Under the pieces are notes generated by a model. The model worked only from the letters and a program-made list of their open reading frames with translations. It made no database searches and had not been told where the DNA came from. A DNA stretch of 64,000 nt, from assembly GCF_018866245.1 (NCBI RefSeq), contig NZ_CP076458.1, positions 248,001 to 312,000 of the forward strand, in the 5' to 3' direction. Shown piece by piece: positions 19,389 to 27,553 of the stretch (positions are counted from its first letter, which is position 1; every line of letters starts with the position of its first letter). The position numbers were made by a program, and so were the translations under genes. The DNA is from Novisyntrophococcus fermenticellae. Lineage in GTDB: Bacteria; Bacillota; Clostridia; Lachnospirales; Lachnospiraceae.

Positions 19389-20237
19389 ATGAGTTATGCA
19401 GATCAGATTTTTATAGATATGTGCCAGGATATTCTGGACAATGGGGTGAGCACTGAAGGAGAAAAGGTGCGGCCAAAATGGGAAGATGGAACATCTGCCT
19501 ATACCATAAAAAGGTTTGGTGTGGTAAACCGCTACGATCTCTCCAAAGAGTTCCCGGCAGTCACCTTGAGACGTACGGCATTAAAAAGTGCTATGGATGA
19601 GATCTTATGGATATGGCAGAAAAAATCCAACAATATTCGGGATCTCAATTCTCATATCTGGGATGAATGGGCGGATGAGAACGGTTCGATCGGCAAGGCC
19701 TATGGATATCAGTTAGGTGTGAAGCATTTGTATAAAGAGGGGATGATGGATCAGGTAGACAGGGTCCTTTTTGACTTAAAGAACAATCCGTACAGCCGCA
19801 GGATTATGACAAATATATATGTGCATCAGGATCTTCATGAGATGGCCCTGTATCCTTGTGCATATTCCATGACATTTAATGTAACAAAGGAAAAGGACAG
19901 CGACAAGCTTACGTTGCATGCGGTTCTGAATCAGAGGTCAAATGACGTGCTGGCTGCCAATAACTGGAATGTGTGTCAGTATTCCCTGCTTCTGATGATG
20001 ATTGCCCAGGTCAGCGATATGAAGGTGGGAGAGCTGCTTCACGTGATTGCAGATGCCCATATCTATGACAGGCATATTCCGATTATACGGGAGATGATTG
20101 CGAGACCTGTCTATGATGCTCCGACTGTGAAGCTGAATCCGGATGTGAAGGATTTTTATGCGTTTACTACAGACGATCTGATTGTGGAAAATTATACGAC
20201 AGGGCCGCAGATTAAGAATATTCCGATAGCAATCTAA
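19389..20237 (+). CDS. thyA: Thymidylate synthase
   Basis: A 282-residue folate-dependent thymidylate synthase converting dUMP to dTMP. The catalytic cysteine lies in LYPCAYSMTF; the common PPCH context is altered to YPCA. The pyrimidine-binding region reads QRSNDVLAANNWNVCQYSLL and keeps the asparagine (WNV) expected for dUMP specificity. The DAHIYDRHIPI and RRIMTNIYVHQD segments fit the fold. Start ATG 19389 follows GGAGG. folA lies 24 bp downstream and regenerates the tetrahydrofolate consumed here. Confidence 0.9.
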   Translation: MSYADQIFIDMCQDILDNGVSTEGEKVRPKWEDGTSAYTIKRFGVVNRYDLSKEFPAVTLRRTALKSAMDEILWIWQKKSNNIRDLNSHIWDEWADENGSIGKAYGYQLGVKHLYKEGMMDQVDRVLFDLKNNPYSRRIMTNIYVHQDLHEMALYPCAYSMTFNVTKEKDSDKLTLHAVLNQRSNDVLAANNWNVCQYSLLLMMIAQVSDMKVGELLHVIADAHIYDRHIPIIREMIARPVYDAPTVKLNPDVKDFYAFTTDDLIVENYTTGPQIKNIPIAI

Positions 20238-20261
20238 CGTAAAACAAAAGGAGGGCAGCAG

Positions 20262-20756
20262 ATGAAGGCTATTGTTGCAGCAGATAAGAATTGGGGAATC
20301 GGATATGAGAACAAGCTTCTCACCAGCATTCCGTCAGATATGAAATTTTTCAGAGAAACAACCATGGGACACGTTGTGGTAATGGGGAGAAAAACACTGG
20401 AAAGCCTTCCAAATGGGCTTCCATTAGCGGGAAGGACGAATATCGTCCTAACCAGAGATACCAATTATAAGGTAAAGGGAGCAGTTATCGTACATTCCAA
20501 AGAGGAACTTCTGGAAGAAGTGAAAAAGTATGAGGACGAGAACATCTATTGTATAGGAGGCGGAAGTGTTTTTGAATTGCTGCTGCCTTTCTATAATACA
20601 GTCCTTGTCACGAAAATAGATGTTGCATATCAGGCGGATACGTATTTTCCCAATCTGGATAAACTTCCTGAGTGGGAGATGACAGAAGAAGGTGAGGAGC
20701 AGACGTGCTTCGATATTGAATTCAGATTTACAAAATATGAGAGGAAAGAAGTATAA
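20262..20756 (+). CDS. folA: Dihydrofolate reductase
   Basis: A 164-residue DHFR. Family blocks: MKAIVAADKNWGIGYENKLL, SDMKFFRETTMGHVVVMGRK, TNIVLTRD, IYCIGGGSVFELLLPF and a C-terminal TCFDIEFRFTKYER strand. It forms a dTMP-synthesis pair with thyA and overlaps the following gtrA-like gene. The sequence looks chromosomal, not a mobile trimethoprim-resistance type, but that cannot be settled by eye. Confidence 0.94.
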   Translation: MKAIVAADKNWGIGYENKLLTSIPSDMKFFRETTMGHVVVMGRKTLESLPNGLPLAGRTNIVLTRDTNYKVKGAVIVHSKEELLEEVKKYEDENIYCIGGGSVFELLLPFYNTVLVTKIDVAYQADTYFPNLDKLPEWEMTEEGEEQTCFDIEFRFTKYERKEV

Positions 20757-21168
20757 ATTGAAGGCTCAGACACAGCAAAAAGAGAAAACAAGCCTTTTAC
20801 AGCAGGTTGTCCGGTTTGGATTTGTGGGCGGTACGGCATTTTTGATTGACTACGGAATCATGATTCTGTTGACAGAGGTATTTAGTATCAACTATCTGGT
20901 TTCCAGCGGGATTTCATTTTCTATTTCTGTAATCTATAATTATATCATGAGCATTCATTGGGTGTTTAATGTAGATAAAGAGAAAAGCGGCACCGCAAAC
21001 TTTATGATATTTCTGATTTTAAGCATCATTGGATTGGGACTGAATCAGTTGATCATGTGGCTGATGGTGGACAAGGCAGATGTATTTTATATGATCAGTA
21101 AGATCGTGGCAACAGCAGTGGTTATGATATATAATTTCATTACAAGAAAGATTTTTTTGGAAAAATAG
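20737..21168 (+). CDS. GtrA-family membrane protein
   Basis: A 143-residue protein with four transmembrane helices. It opens with the GtrA hallmark VVRFGFVGGTAFLIDYGIMI and contains YNYIMSIHWVFN and a C-terminal YNFITRKIFL. GtrA-family proteins are thought to flip polyprenyl-linked sugars for surface glycosylation. Its start lies inside the folA end: ATG 20737 has no clear ribosome site, whereas TTG 20758 follows GAGGAAAG and may be the true start. No glycosyltransferase is adjacent. Confidence 0.82.
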   Translation: MRGKKYKLKAQTQQKEKTSLLQQVVRFGFVGGTAFLIDYGIMILLTEVFSINYLVSSGISFSISVIYNYIMSIHWVFNVDKEKSGTANFMIFLILSIIGLGLNQLIMWLMVDKADVFYMISKIVATAVVMIYNFITRKIFLEK

Positions 21169-21170
21169 CC

Positions 21171-21238
21171 GTTACTATTCAGCCATAAGCTCGATGTCGC
21201 TGTCAGATGCTATTCCTTGCGCATGGCTGAATGGTAAC
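21171..21238. repeat. Inverted repeat between gtrA and the DUF6128-like gene
   Basis: GTTACTATTCAGCCAT (21171-21186) is repeated inverted at 21223-21238 with one mismatch, enclosing a 36-bp loop. It sits between convergent genes and may end both transcripts, although there is no T-tract. It could also be a dispersed genomic repeat. Confidence 0.5.
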
Positions 21239-21267
21239 AAAACTTCAGATATTGGAGTCAAAAGATG

Positions 21268-22554
21268 TCATTTAATTGGCCGTAACCAGTAACCGGTTCT
21301 TCCGCTGCGGGGAGCTTCTTTTATGCGGGCAGGTTTAAAATAGTTGAAACCATGCATAGAGGCCATAAATTGCTCGTTGGAATTATAGACACCGGGTACC
21401 CCCAGGACATATTCACATGACTTGGAGCTGTTCATACGCCCGAGCAGCAGGTGATTATAGTTCTGATATCCATGATGGATAAACTGATTACATCCTAAAG
21501 GAAATCCGTATTTACGCAATTCCGGGAAGTCTCTGATAGAGATACGGACACAGTCCTCTATTTCATCATCGTAAAAAGGAGAACACGGAGGGTAATTTTT
21601 CTTTATTTCTGCCCACTCATTTGATACGGTTTTATCCATAACGAGAGAGTCTGCGGCCTGGACAGCTCCGTTTTTACCACGATAATCATATTCCCCGGAT
21701 GTTTGCTCTTTTGTATACGCATCGTCGTCAGAATGAGAAGCTTCAGAAGAAGATTCCGAAGCAGGCGCCATCTGAGGAGCAGTTTCTTCCGGAGCGGTTT
21801 CCATCTGTGGAGAAGAAGGTCCCGAAGCAGACGCCATCTGGAGAGCAGCTTCTTTCGGAGCAGTTTCCATCTGTGGAGAAGGAACTTCTGAAGCAGACGC
21901 CATCTGAGGAGCAGCTTCTTTCGGAGCGATTTCCATCTGTGGAGAAGAAGGTTCCGAAGCAGACGCCATCTGGAGAGCAGCTTCTTCCGGAGCGATTTCC
22001 ATCTGTGGAGAAGGAACTTCTGAAGCAGATTCCATCTGGAGAGCAGTCTTCTTCGAAGCAGCTTCCCCCCGTGAACCGGTGGCTTTACCAGTCTTCACCT
22101 GGGGAGACGGAGTTTCTTCAGAATGATTGTCTGAGGTCTCGGATGGTTGTTCTTCTGTGCTGTCGGGGAGTGGCTGGAATTGACTGGGAATAATGGGATT
22201 GTCATCCCATTGGCTGCAATAGAACTTTCCCTGAGGTTCCGTTAGAAGTAATCCGTTAAATTCCAGAATCGTGTATGTGGTACCCGGTATACGCTCAGAT
22301 ATGGTTAACGATCCGCTGATGCCATCTTTACCGGCATGAATACGCCCCAGTGGATAACCGGTCAATCGGCCATCACTGTAGGTGCAGCCATAGACCAATA
22401 CAGGGGTATGTTCAGGAAGTGAGAATACCTTTAACTGGAACTGCATACGACAGGTACCGGAGCGCAGTTCAATTCTTACAAAGCCCCGGTTGTCTGTCTT
22501 TTTGTCGGCTACATATTCGTATAGATAGGAGACAAAGCGTTTATAATTAGACAT
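21268..22554 (-). CDS. DUF6128-like protein with repetitive linker
   Basis: A 428-residue protein of unknown function resembling Lachnospiraceae DUF6128 proteins (recalled family, not searched). The N-terminal ~115 residues are beta-rich, beginning MSNYKRFVSYLYEYV. A low-complexity linker contains at least four 22-residue repeats of the type PSPQMEIAPEEAALQMASASE. The C-terminal ~115 residues form a second conserved block (CVRISIRDFPELRKYGF, HGYQNYNHLLLGR, GVPGVYNSNEQFMA, ending YWLRPIK). ATG 22554 is preferred over an earlier ATG. No signal peptide or membrane helix was seen. Confidence 0.7.
   Translation of the reverse strand: MSNYKRFVSYLYEYVADKKTDNRGFVRIELRSGTCRMQFQLKVFSLPEHTPVLVYGCTYSDGRLTGYPLGRIHAGKDGISGSLTISERIPGTTYTILEFNGLLLTEPQGKFYCSQWDDNPIIPSQFQPLPDSTEEQPSETSDNHSEETPSPQVKTGKATGSRGEAASKKTALQMESASEVPSPQMEIAPEEAALQMASASEPSSPQMEIAPKEAAPQMASASEVPSPQMETAPKEAALQMASASGPSSPQMETAPEETAPQMAPASESSSEASHSDDDAYTKEQTSGEYDYRGKNGAVQAADSLVMDKTVSNEWAEIKKNYPPCSPFYDDEIEDCVRISIRDFPELRKYGFPLGCNQFIHHGYQNYNHLLLGRMNSSKSCEYVLGVPGVYNSNEQFMASMHGFNYFKPARIKEAPRSGRTGYWLRPIK
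21767..22050. repeat. 66-bp coding minisatellite
   Basis: Four full and one partial copy of a 66-bp unit; the recurring CCATCTG core starts near 21768, 21834, 21900, 21966 and 22032. Alternate units share variants (EVPSP versus EPSSP/GPSSP), suggesting an older 132-bp duplication. The unit length is a multiple of three, so copy changes keep the frame. Confidence 0.85.
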
Positions 22555-22638
22555 AAAAGGTCCTTTTGTGAAACTTCTTACTGCAAGAATATGCACAAAT
22601 AATAAAGATTATGATTTCGTACAAGGAGTTTTTTTGAA

Positions 22639-23163
22639 TTGGATAAAGAATATTATATGAAAGAAGCTATCAGACAGGCAAGAAAAGCAGAAAAATTAAT
22701 GGAAGTACCGATTGGCTGTGTGATTGTCTATGAAGAGCGAATCATTGCACGGGGATATAACCGCCGAAATACGGATAAGAACACCCTGGCCCATGCCGAG
22801 ATGAGTGCGATCCGAAAGGCCAGTAAAAAGATGGGGGACTGGAGACTCGAAGGCTGTACCATGTATGTGACACTGGAGCCTTGTCAGATGTGCGCAGGTG
22901 CCATCGTTCAGTCCCGTATCGATGAGGTCGTGATTGGATGCATGAATCCGAAAGCGGGATGCGCCGGGTCAATCTTAAATCTGCTGGATGTGCCAGCCTT
23001 TAATCATCAGGTGAAAATCACACAGGGAATATTAGAAGAGGAGTGCAGTAAGATGATGCGTACTTTTTTCCACAGATTGAGGGGGCAGAAGAAAGCGGAA
23101 AAACTGAAGAAGAGAGAAGAAGCGCAGGGACTTATCTCAGAATCAGATAAGTCCCCGGAATAA
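22639..23163 (+). CDS. tadA: tRNA-specific adenosine deaminase
   Basis: A 174-residue deaminase converting A34 to inosine in tRNA-Arg(ACG). Zinc and catalytic motifs are visible: LAHAEMSAI (His and catalytic Glu) and LEPCQMCAGAI (two Cys). It is a little longer than usual because of a charged C-terminal tail. A TTG at 22639, 10 bases after AAGGAG, is the likely start; ATG 22657 is the alternative. A hairpin lies within the last codons but has no T-tract. Confidence 0.92.
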   Translation: MDKEYYMKEAIRQARKAEKLMEVPIGCVIVYEERIIARGYNRRNTDKNTLAHAEMSAIRKASKKMGDWRLEGCTMYVTLEPCQMCAGAIVQSRIDEVVIGCMNPKAGCAGSILNLLDVPAFNHQVKITQGILEEECSKMMRTFFHRLRGQKKAEKLKKREEAQGLISESDKSPE

Positions 23164-23180
23164 ATTCTTCATACTGCTTG

Positions 23181-23855
23181 TCAGAAATCCCTCTTTTTAT
23201 AAAATGCAAGTGATATAGAGTAAGAAATTCCGAAAATTATCAGCCACAAAGCAATGACGAAAAAGGCACTTAATGCCGGAGTACCTGAAAACCATGCGAA
23301 GAGATAATCAGCCTGCTTTTGCAGTTTAAAGCTTTTCATGAGACTTCCAACTCCCATGACCAGTAAAAACAAACCGATAAATGGCAAATAGGCGATAAAT
23401 TTGGCTTTTGTGTATCCGAGTTTAAAATAAATTGGAAGCTGTATAGATTGTATGATGCTGTAAACCAGAAATATAACAATTGTAACCATGAGAGATTCCC
23501 TTGAATTAAATTCTTTTTGCAGCAACAGTGATGCCAGAAAAGAAAAGACATAAGCCAGCAGACCAAAGCACATGTTGAGAAGCAGAGTGAACAGATATCT
23601 GCCTGAAACAACTGTTTTCCGCTCGATGGAGAGCACTGTATACAAGGAATCAATACCGGATTTTTCTCCAACGGCAAAGGGATAACCGGCGTATATGGAT
23701 GCATAGAACATAAGTATGCCAATCGCAGAAGCGCTGGAGTCCGAGCTGAAAAGCATAATCAGAGCAACGGCTGCAAATATCAGTAAATTCTTTTTCGTGA
23801 GATATGGCTTAATTGTAATATAATCCAGATGAATGAATGCAAGCGTCCTATTCAT
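23181..23855 (-). CDS. ABC-2 type transporter permease
   Basis: A 224-residue membrane protein with about six hydrophobic helices. It resembles the permease half of small GntR-controlled ABC-2 exporters (YhcI/BcrB-like). Its start overlaps the ATPase gene by 8 bp. Substrate unknown; antibiotic or peptide self-protection is a common role of such trios. Confidence 0.8.
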   Translation of the reverse strand: MNRTLAFIHLDYITIKPYLTKKNLLIFAAVALIMLFSSDSSASAIGILMFYASIYAGYPFAVGEKSGIDSLYTVLSIERKTVVSGRYLFTLLLNMCFGLLAYVFSFLASLLLQKEFNSRESLMVTIVIFLVYSIIQSIQLPIYFKLGYTKAKFIAYLPFIGLFLLVMGVGSLMKSFKLQKQADYLFAWFSGTPALSAFFVIALWLIIFGISYSISLAFYKKRDF

Positions 23856-24711
23856 ATACCTTTGCCCCCTTATTCATATAAACGATAATTTCATCCAACG
23901 TGACCGGCTCAGTTAAGAGACTTTTCGGAAGTTTTTTCAGGTTGGTTCTCTCTGTCATTCCTTCAAATCCTGTGCTGTGCTCCCGCAGCCCGATAAACAG
24001 GCTCTTCTGCTCTGTGCTTATCTCCCGGGGGCCGCCCTTTATCAAAACATATTTCTCCAGAAGGTTCTCTTTTGTACCCGTATAGATGATTTTACCACCC
24101 AGTATAAAGGTAATGTAATCCGCAATTTTCTCAAGATCTGTTGTTATATGTGTTGAGAAGAGGACGCTTTTATTTTCATCCGTCACAAATTCACTGAGTA
24201 AATCACAAAGCTCATCACGTGCCACGGGATCCAGTCCACTTGTCGGCTCATCGAGGATCAGCAGCCGGGCTTCGTGGGAGAGTGCCACGGCCATCATCAG
24301 CTTGACTTTCATACCACGTGAAAGCTCCTTCAGTTTTTTTCTGTGGTTGATGGAGAAGCGCTCCAGTAATTCCTTGTATTTTTCAGCATTCCAACGTGTG
24401 TAGAAAGGGGATACTGCCGCCTCCACATCAGAGGCAGTCCAATCCTCCACGTAGAAAGGAGCATCCATGACGATTCCAATCTGCTCATTAACCAGATCGG
24501 TTCTTTTACTGCTGTCTGCTCCCAACAATTTTACTTCTCCGGATTGATAATTTATCATATTGAGAATAGATTTTATGGTTGTAGTTTTACCTGCCCCATT
24601 AGGCCCTACAAATCCCATAATGTATCCTGCAGGTACTTGAAAGGACACATCTTTCAGTGCAAAGGAGTCATAACTCTTGCTGAGATTGCAGACTTCTAAA
24701 ATATTATCCAT
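23848..24711 (-). CDS. ABC transporter ATPase (ABC-2 partner)
   Basis: A 287-residue ATPase. Motifs: Walker A GPNGAGKTT, signature LSRGMKVKLMMA, Walker B LLILDEPTSGLDP and switch histidine in FSTHITTDLEKI. The last ~80 residues are the extra domain typical of BcrA/YhcH-type ATPases. Start ATG 24711 follows GGTGGGAAG. It lies between the GntR repressor and the permease, forming a three-gene operon. Confidence 0.9.
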   Translation of the reverse strand: MDNILEVCNLSKSYDSFALKDVSFQVPAGYIMGFVGPNGAGKTTTIKSILNMINYQSGEVKLLGADSSKRTDLVNEQIGIVMDAPFYVEDWTASDVEAAVSPFYTRWNAEKYKELLERFSINHRKKLKELSRGMKVKLMMAVALSHEARLLILDEPTSGLDPVARDELCDLLSEFVTDENKSVLFSTHITTDLEKIADYITFILGGKIIYTGTKENLLEKYVLIKGGPREISTEQKSLFIGLREHSTGFEGMTERTNLKKLPKSLLTEPVTLDEIIVYMNKGAKVYE

Positions 24712-24761
24712 AACTTCCCACCAGCTTTCTTCCAAAAATTCCTTCAACTTGATTTGTTACA

Positions 24762-25136
24762 TTAATTCTGCTCATACAAAACATTCAGAATTTCAAAAAC
24801 TTCATCTTTTGTTATCTCACCGGCTTTTGCAGCAACAATGGCATCCGTTAAACCGGCTTCTACTTTCCGTAAGGTATTTTCCCGTGTCATTTCCTTATTT
24901 TGAGGTAAAACATAGCACCCTTTACCCTGAACACTGATAATAAATCCTTCTGCCTCAAGATCGTTGTATGCACGTGTTGTTGTAATGACACTGATTTTCA
25001 AATCCTTAGCAAGCTGCCGGATTGAGGGAAGCAGGTCATCCTCCTGAAGTTCACCGGAAAAAATTGCTTCCTTAATTTGTGATTTTATCTGCTCGTAGAT
25101 TGGAATTCCCGAGCGGTTTGATACAATGAGCTTTAT
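24762..25136 (-). CDS. GntR/YtrA-family repressor, apparent AUA start
   Basis: A 124-residue regulator if read from an ATA at 25134-25136. The winged helix is complete: SGIPIYEQIKSQIKEAIFSG, then LLPSIRQLAKDLKISVITTT and AYNDLEAEGFI, followed by a short YtrA-type effector tail. No ATG, GTG or TTG lies between the in-frame stop just upstream and the conserved N-terminus. ATA occupies the position where relatives have ATG, a few bases after GGTGGTG. The first conventional start, inside the winged helix, would destroy DNA binding. It heads the ABC-2 operon and probably represses it. Confidence 0.75.
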   Translation of the reverse strand: MKLIVSNRSGIPIYEQIKSQIKEAIFSGELQEDDLLPSIRQLAKDLKISVITTTRAYNDLEAEGFIISVQGKGCYVLPQNKEMTRENTLRKVEAGLTDAIVAAKAGEITKDEVFEILNVLYEQN

Positions 25137-25169
25137 ATTATCACCACCATTCTATATACACATATATAC

Positions 25170-25197
25170 AGTATAAACACCCGAAGAGATTTGTCAA
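25170..25197 (-). promoter_or_regulatory. Promoter of the gntR-ABC operon
   Basis: On the minus strand TTGACA (25192-25197) and TATACT (25170-25175) are separated by 16 bp. Alternating TATATA/GTATAT sequence just downstream (about 25151-25170) resembles a GntR half-site palindrome, consistent with autoregulation. Confidence 0.65.
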
Positions 25198-25222
25198 GAG
25201 GAAAATGAAGAAAAATTTGGGA

Positions 25223-25251
25223 TTGACTGTAAATTGAAAAAAGCTTATAAT
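25223..25251 (+). promoter_or_regulatory. Promoter of the original tRNA-Ser locus
   Basis: TTGACT (25223-25228) and TATAAT (25246-25251) have an ideal 17-bp spacer. The promoter points at the first tRNA 5' half at 25294, suggesting this half is the ancestral chromosomal gene. Confidence 0.75.
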
Positions 25252-25293
25252 TAGGTATGTGTCTGGAATGTCCAGGCCGAATAATTATTAAAT

Positions 25294-25677
25294 GGAGAAG
25301 TATCGAAGTGGCCATAACGAGCCGCACTCGAAATCCACTCGGTCAATTGCCTTGAAAATGCCATAAATCCTTGTGTTTATGCGGGTTTGCGGGATTTTGA
25401 AAATTTAGTGTTTTACCGATTTCTACGGTTTTTCTACACTTTGCCTTGACTTCTACGAAAGGCTTTGTGTGTTAAAATAGAATATGGAGACGTATCGAAG
25501 TGGTCATAACGAGCCTGACTCGAAATCCACTCGGTCAATTGCCTTGAAAATGCCATAAATCCTTGTGTTTATGCGGGTTTGCGGGATTTTGAAAATTTAG
25601 TGTTTTACCGATTTCTACGGTTTTTCTACACTTTGCCTTGACTTCTACGAAAGGCTTTGTGTGTTAAAATAGAATAT
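25294..25677 (+). repeat. Two 192-bp units, each with a tRNA-Ser 5' half
   Basis: tRNA-like 5' halves start at 25294, 25486 and 25678, exactly 192 bp apart. Each of the first two stops at the anticodon-loop core CTCGAAATC and continues into the same ~150-bp non-tRNA sequence (CACTCGGTCAATTGCC onward), identical in both units. That sequence includes several TTCTACG motifs that also occur next to the integrase. Half-copy 1 differs from copies 2 and 3 at four positions and cannot pair with the surviving 3' half. This is read as an attachment-site scar from repeated integration. Confidence 0.85.
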
Positions 25678-25766
25678 GGAGACGTATCGAAGTGGTCATA
25701 ACGAGCCTGACTCGAAATCAGGTTGTCCTCACGGGCACGTGAGTTCGAATCTCACCGTCTCCGCCA
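25678..25766 (+). tRNA. tRNA-Ser (CGA anticodon)
   Basis: An intact cloverleaf. Acceptor stem GGAGACG pairs with CGTCTCC (25756-25762), followed by discriminator G and an encoded CCA. The anticodon stem CCTGA/TCAGG encloses CTCGAAA, giving anticodon CGA. A long variable arm (TTGTCCTCACGGGCAC) marks a class II serine tRNA, and the T arm reads GAGTTCGAATCTC. It decodes UCG. The ICE integrase lies directly downstream, so this gene is the integration target or an element-borne replacement. Confidence 0.95.
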
Positions 25767-25767
25767 T

Positions 25768-25812
25768 GAGCCTGTTTGCGGTCAATGTCCGCAGCAGGCT
25801 CTTCCTTTTTCC
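25768..25812 (+). terminator. tRNA-Ser terminator
   Basis: GAGCCTG...GCGG and CCGC...CAGGCTC (25768-25801) form a strong hairpin followed by TTCCTTTTT. A second small GC hairpin with a T-run lies at about 25821-25846. Confidence 0.8.
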
Positions 25813-25926
25813 TGAATTTCTACGCTCCCTTTTGGGGGCGTTTTTCTGTTTCTGTAGAAAACGGATATGCTTGAAACCTCATCGTATAAGGCTTTACCGT
25901 GTTCTTATAAAGCAGTCCGTAGAAAA

Positions 25927-27174
25927 TCAGTTGGCCGCTGCAAGTCCAGTAGGTTTCGCCACTCGGTTTCTTTCAAACATTCCATCCATGACCAAACCGG
26001 ATTCAATCTGTGCGTGGAAGTCCAGATGAGAGTAAATGTCTGCTGTCGTGGAAAAGGTGCTGTGCCCCAGCCATATCTGGATTTGCTTCATGGATATCCC
26101 ATTTGCGAGCAGTAAGCTGGCACAGGAATGTCTTAAATCGTGGAATCGGATTTTTTTGAGGTCTGCTTTTTCAAGCACCCAGCTAAAGTGATCCGTCACA
26201 TAATTAGGGCGCATGAGCTTCCCTGTTTGGTCGAGGCAGATGTAGTCGAGATAATCTCGGCAGTAAGAGCGCTTGAATAACTTTCGGTACTTTTCCTGCT
26301 TTTCTTTTTCTGCAAGCAGTAGCTTTTCCACCGATGGCAGTAACGGAAGGGTGCGGAAGCTGGATTTGGTTTTCAGTACATCCTCACCGACCGCTATGGA
26401 TTTGCCGTCTACCGTGTCCTCAATCACCTTGTGCTTAATGGAGATAGTCTTTTGCTCAAGGTTAATCGCATCCCACTTTAATCCCAAGACTTCGCTTCGG
26501 CGCAAGCCATAGTAAGCTGCCAACTTCACACAAATCTCCAATGGATCATCTGATACCGCATCAAACAGAGCCATCATTTCCTCTGCGGAATAAAACTGAG
26601 CCTGATATACATTCTTTTTGGGTCGGTCTACCCGGTCAGCAGGGTTGCTACCTATGATTCCTTTTTTTACAGCATTCTGCAATGCTCTGCGAAGGACAGC
26701 GTGATAATGAATTACTGTATTGGGTGTGTGTCCTTCATCAAAGATTGATTGATGAAAGTCCTGGATGTGCTGTGGAGTAACCTCCGCCAAGGTAATGTTC
26801 AGTTCAGTAAAGTACCGGCTGATCCGTCCGTCCAGCATCGTTTGATAGCCCTTAAATGTTGTTTTGGCTATCGTGGGCTTTGCCTGTATCAGCCATTTCT
26901 GAAGGTAGTCGGTAAACAGTACCTCTGCTTGGGGATTCCGTTTGCCCTCAATTAGTTCTCTGGCTCGTTCCTCGGCATCCCGACGCTCTTTTTCTTCCTG
27001 CTCCTGTTCGTATTCCAACCGGATCTGGTCAAAGGCTTTTTTTGCTTTTCTGTCACTGGTTCCTTCCACCGGAAGTCCGGTAGGAACCCATTTGGTTTTT
27101 CTTTTGCCGTCCACCTTGATGTATAGAACGGCATAGTAAGTATTGTTTTTTTGCTGTAGACAGCCTGCTATCAT
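25927..27174 (-). CDS. int: ICE tyrosine recombinase (integrase)
   Basis: A 415-residue tyrosine recombinase of the Tn916/phage type. An N-terminal arm-binding segment and a SAM-like core-binding domain precede the catalytic domain. Catalytic residues are seen as Arg in YYGLRRSEVLGL, Lys in LKTKSSFRTLPL, HDLRH, and LGHS followed by the nucleophile Tyr in TTADIYSHL. It points toward the tRNA-Ser 3' end, with TTCTACG-type arm motifs on both sides. It should integrate and excise the element at the CTCGAAATC core. The start follows GGAGGG. Confidence 0.94.
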   Translation of the reverse strand: MIAGCLQQKNNTYYAVLYIKVDGKRKTKWVPTGLPVEGTSDRKAKKAFDQIRLEYEQEQEEKERRDAEERARELIEGKRNPQAEVLFTDYLQKWLIQAKPTIAKTTFKGYQTMLDGRISRYFTELNITLAEVTPQHIQDFHQSIFDEGHTPNTVIHYHAVLRRALQNAVKKGIIGSNPADRVDRPKKNVYQAQFYSAEEMMALFDAVSDDPLEICVKLAAYYGLRRSEVLGLKWDAINLEQKTISIKHKVIEDTVDGKSIAVGEDVLKTKSSFRTLPLLPSVEKLLLAEKEKQEKYRKLFKRSYCRDYLDYICLDQTGKLMRPNYVTDHFSWVLEKADLKKIRFHDLRHSCASLLLANGISMKQIQIWLGHSTFSTTADIYSHLDFHAQIESGLVMDGMFERNRVAKPTGLAAAN

Positions 27175-27321
27175 TGTTACCCTCCTTTGAAATAACAGCG
27201 TATTTGCCTACCATTGACAACACCACAATACCACAGAAAGCATGGGATAGCTACTGTTTTACGCGGAAGCAATCCAACGGATTTTTCTACGGTTCATGTC
27301 CAATAGTAAGCAAAAACCACA

Positions 27322-27540
27322 TCAAAAAATCTTGATGTGGCACATTTCTTCGCCCAGCAAATATTCCATAATGCACACTTTGGGAATCTTATAGGTTCGT
27401 CCAACGCGAACACTATGTATCTCTTTTTCCGAAAGCAGTTTATAAGCCAGCTTCCGGCTGATACCGCCAAGCATTTCTCGCAATTGATTTACCTCGACTA
27501 CATCAGGGTATTTTTCAAACATCATTGTTTTGTTGCTCAT
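27322..27540 (-). CDS. Excisionase-like small DNA-binding protein
   Basis: A 72-residue helix-turn-helix protein of the MerR/excisionase (HTH_17) type: VVEVNQLREMLGGISRKLAY followed by VRVGRTYKIPK. Such proteins sit next to integrases and bias recombination toward excision. It lies about 150 bp upstream of int on the same strand. A regulatory role is possible instead. Confidence 0.75.
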   Translation of the reverse strand: MSNKTMMFEKYPDVVEVNQLREMLGGISRKLAYKLLSEKEIHSVRVGRTYKIPKVCIMEYLLGEEMCHIKIF

Positions 27541-27553
27541 AAAAATTCTCCCT

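Noticed and set aside
21699..22193. A 164-residue plus-strand repetitive protein
   Set aside because: It mirrors the 66-bp minisatellite of the minus-strand DUF6128-like gene, has no ribosome site and no family.
23128..23156. Terminator in the last codons of tadA
   Set aside because: GGGACTTATC/GATAAGTCCC forms a good stem but lacks a T-tract and lies inside the coding sequence.
25294..25766. CRISPR array, because of regularly spaced repeats
   Set aside because: The period is 192 bp with only three copies, no unique spacers and no cas genes; each unit carries a tRNA half, so an attachment-site scar fits better.
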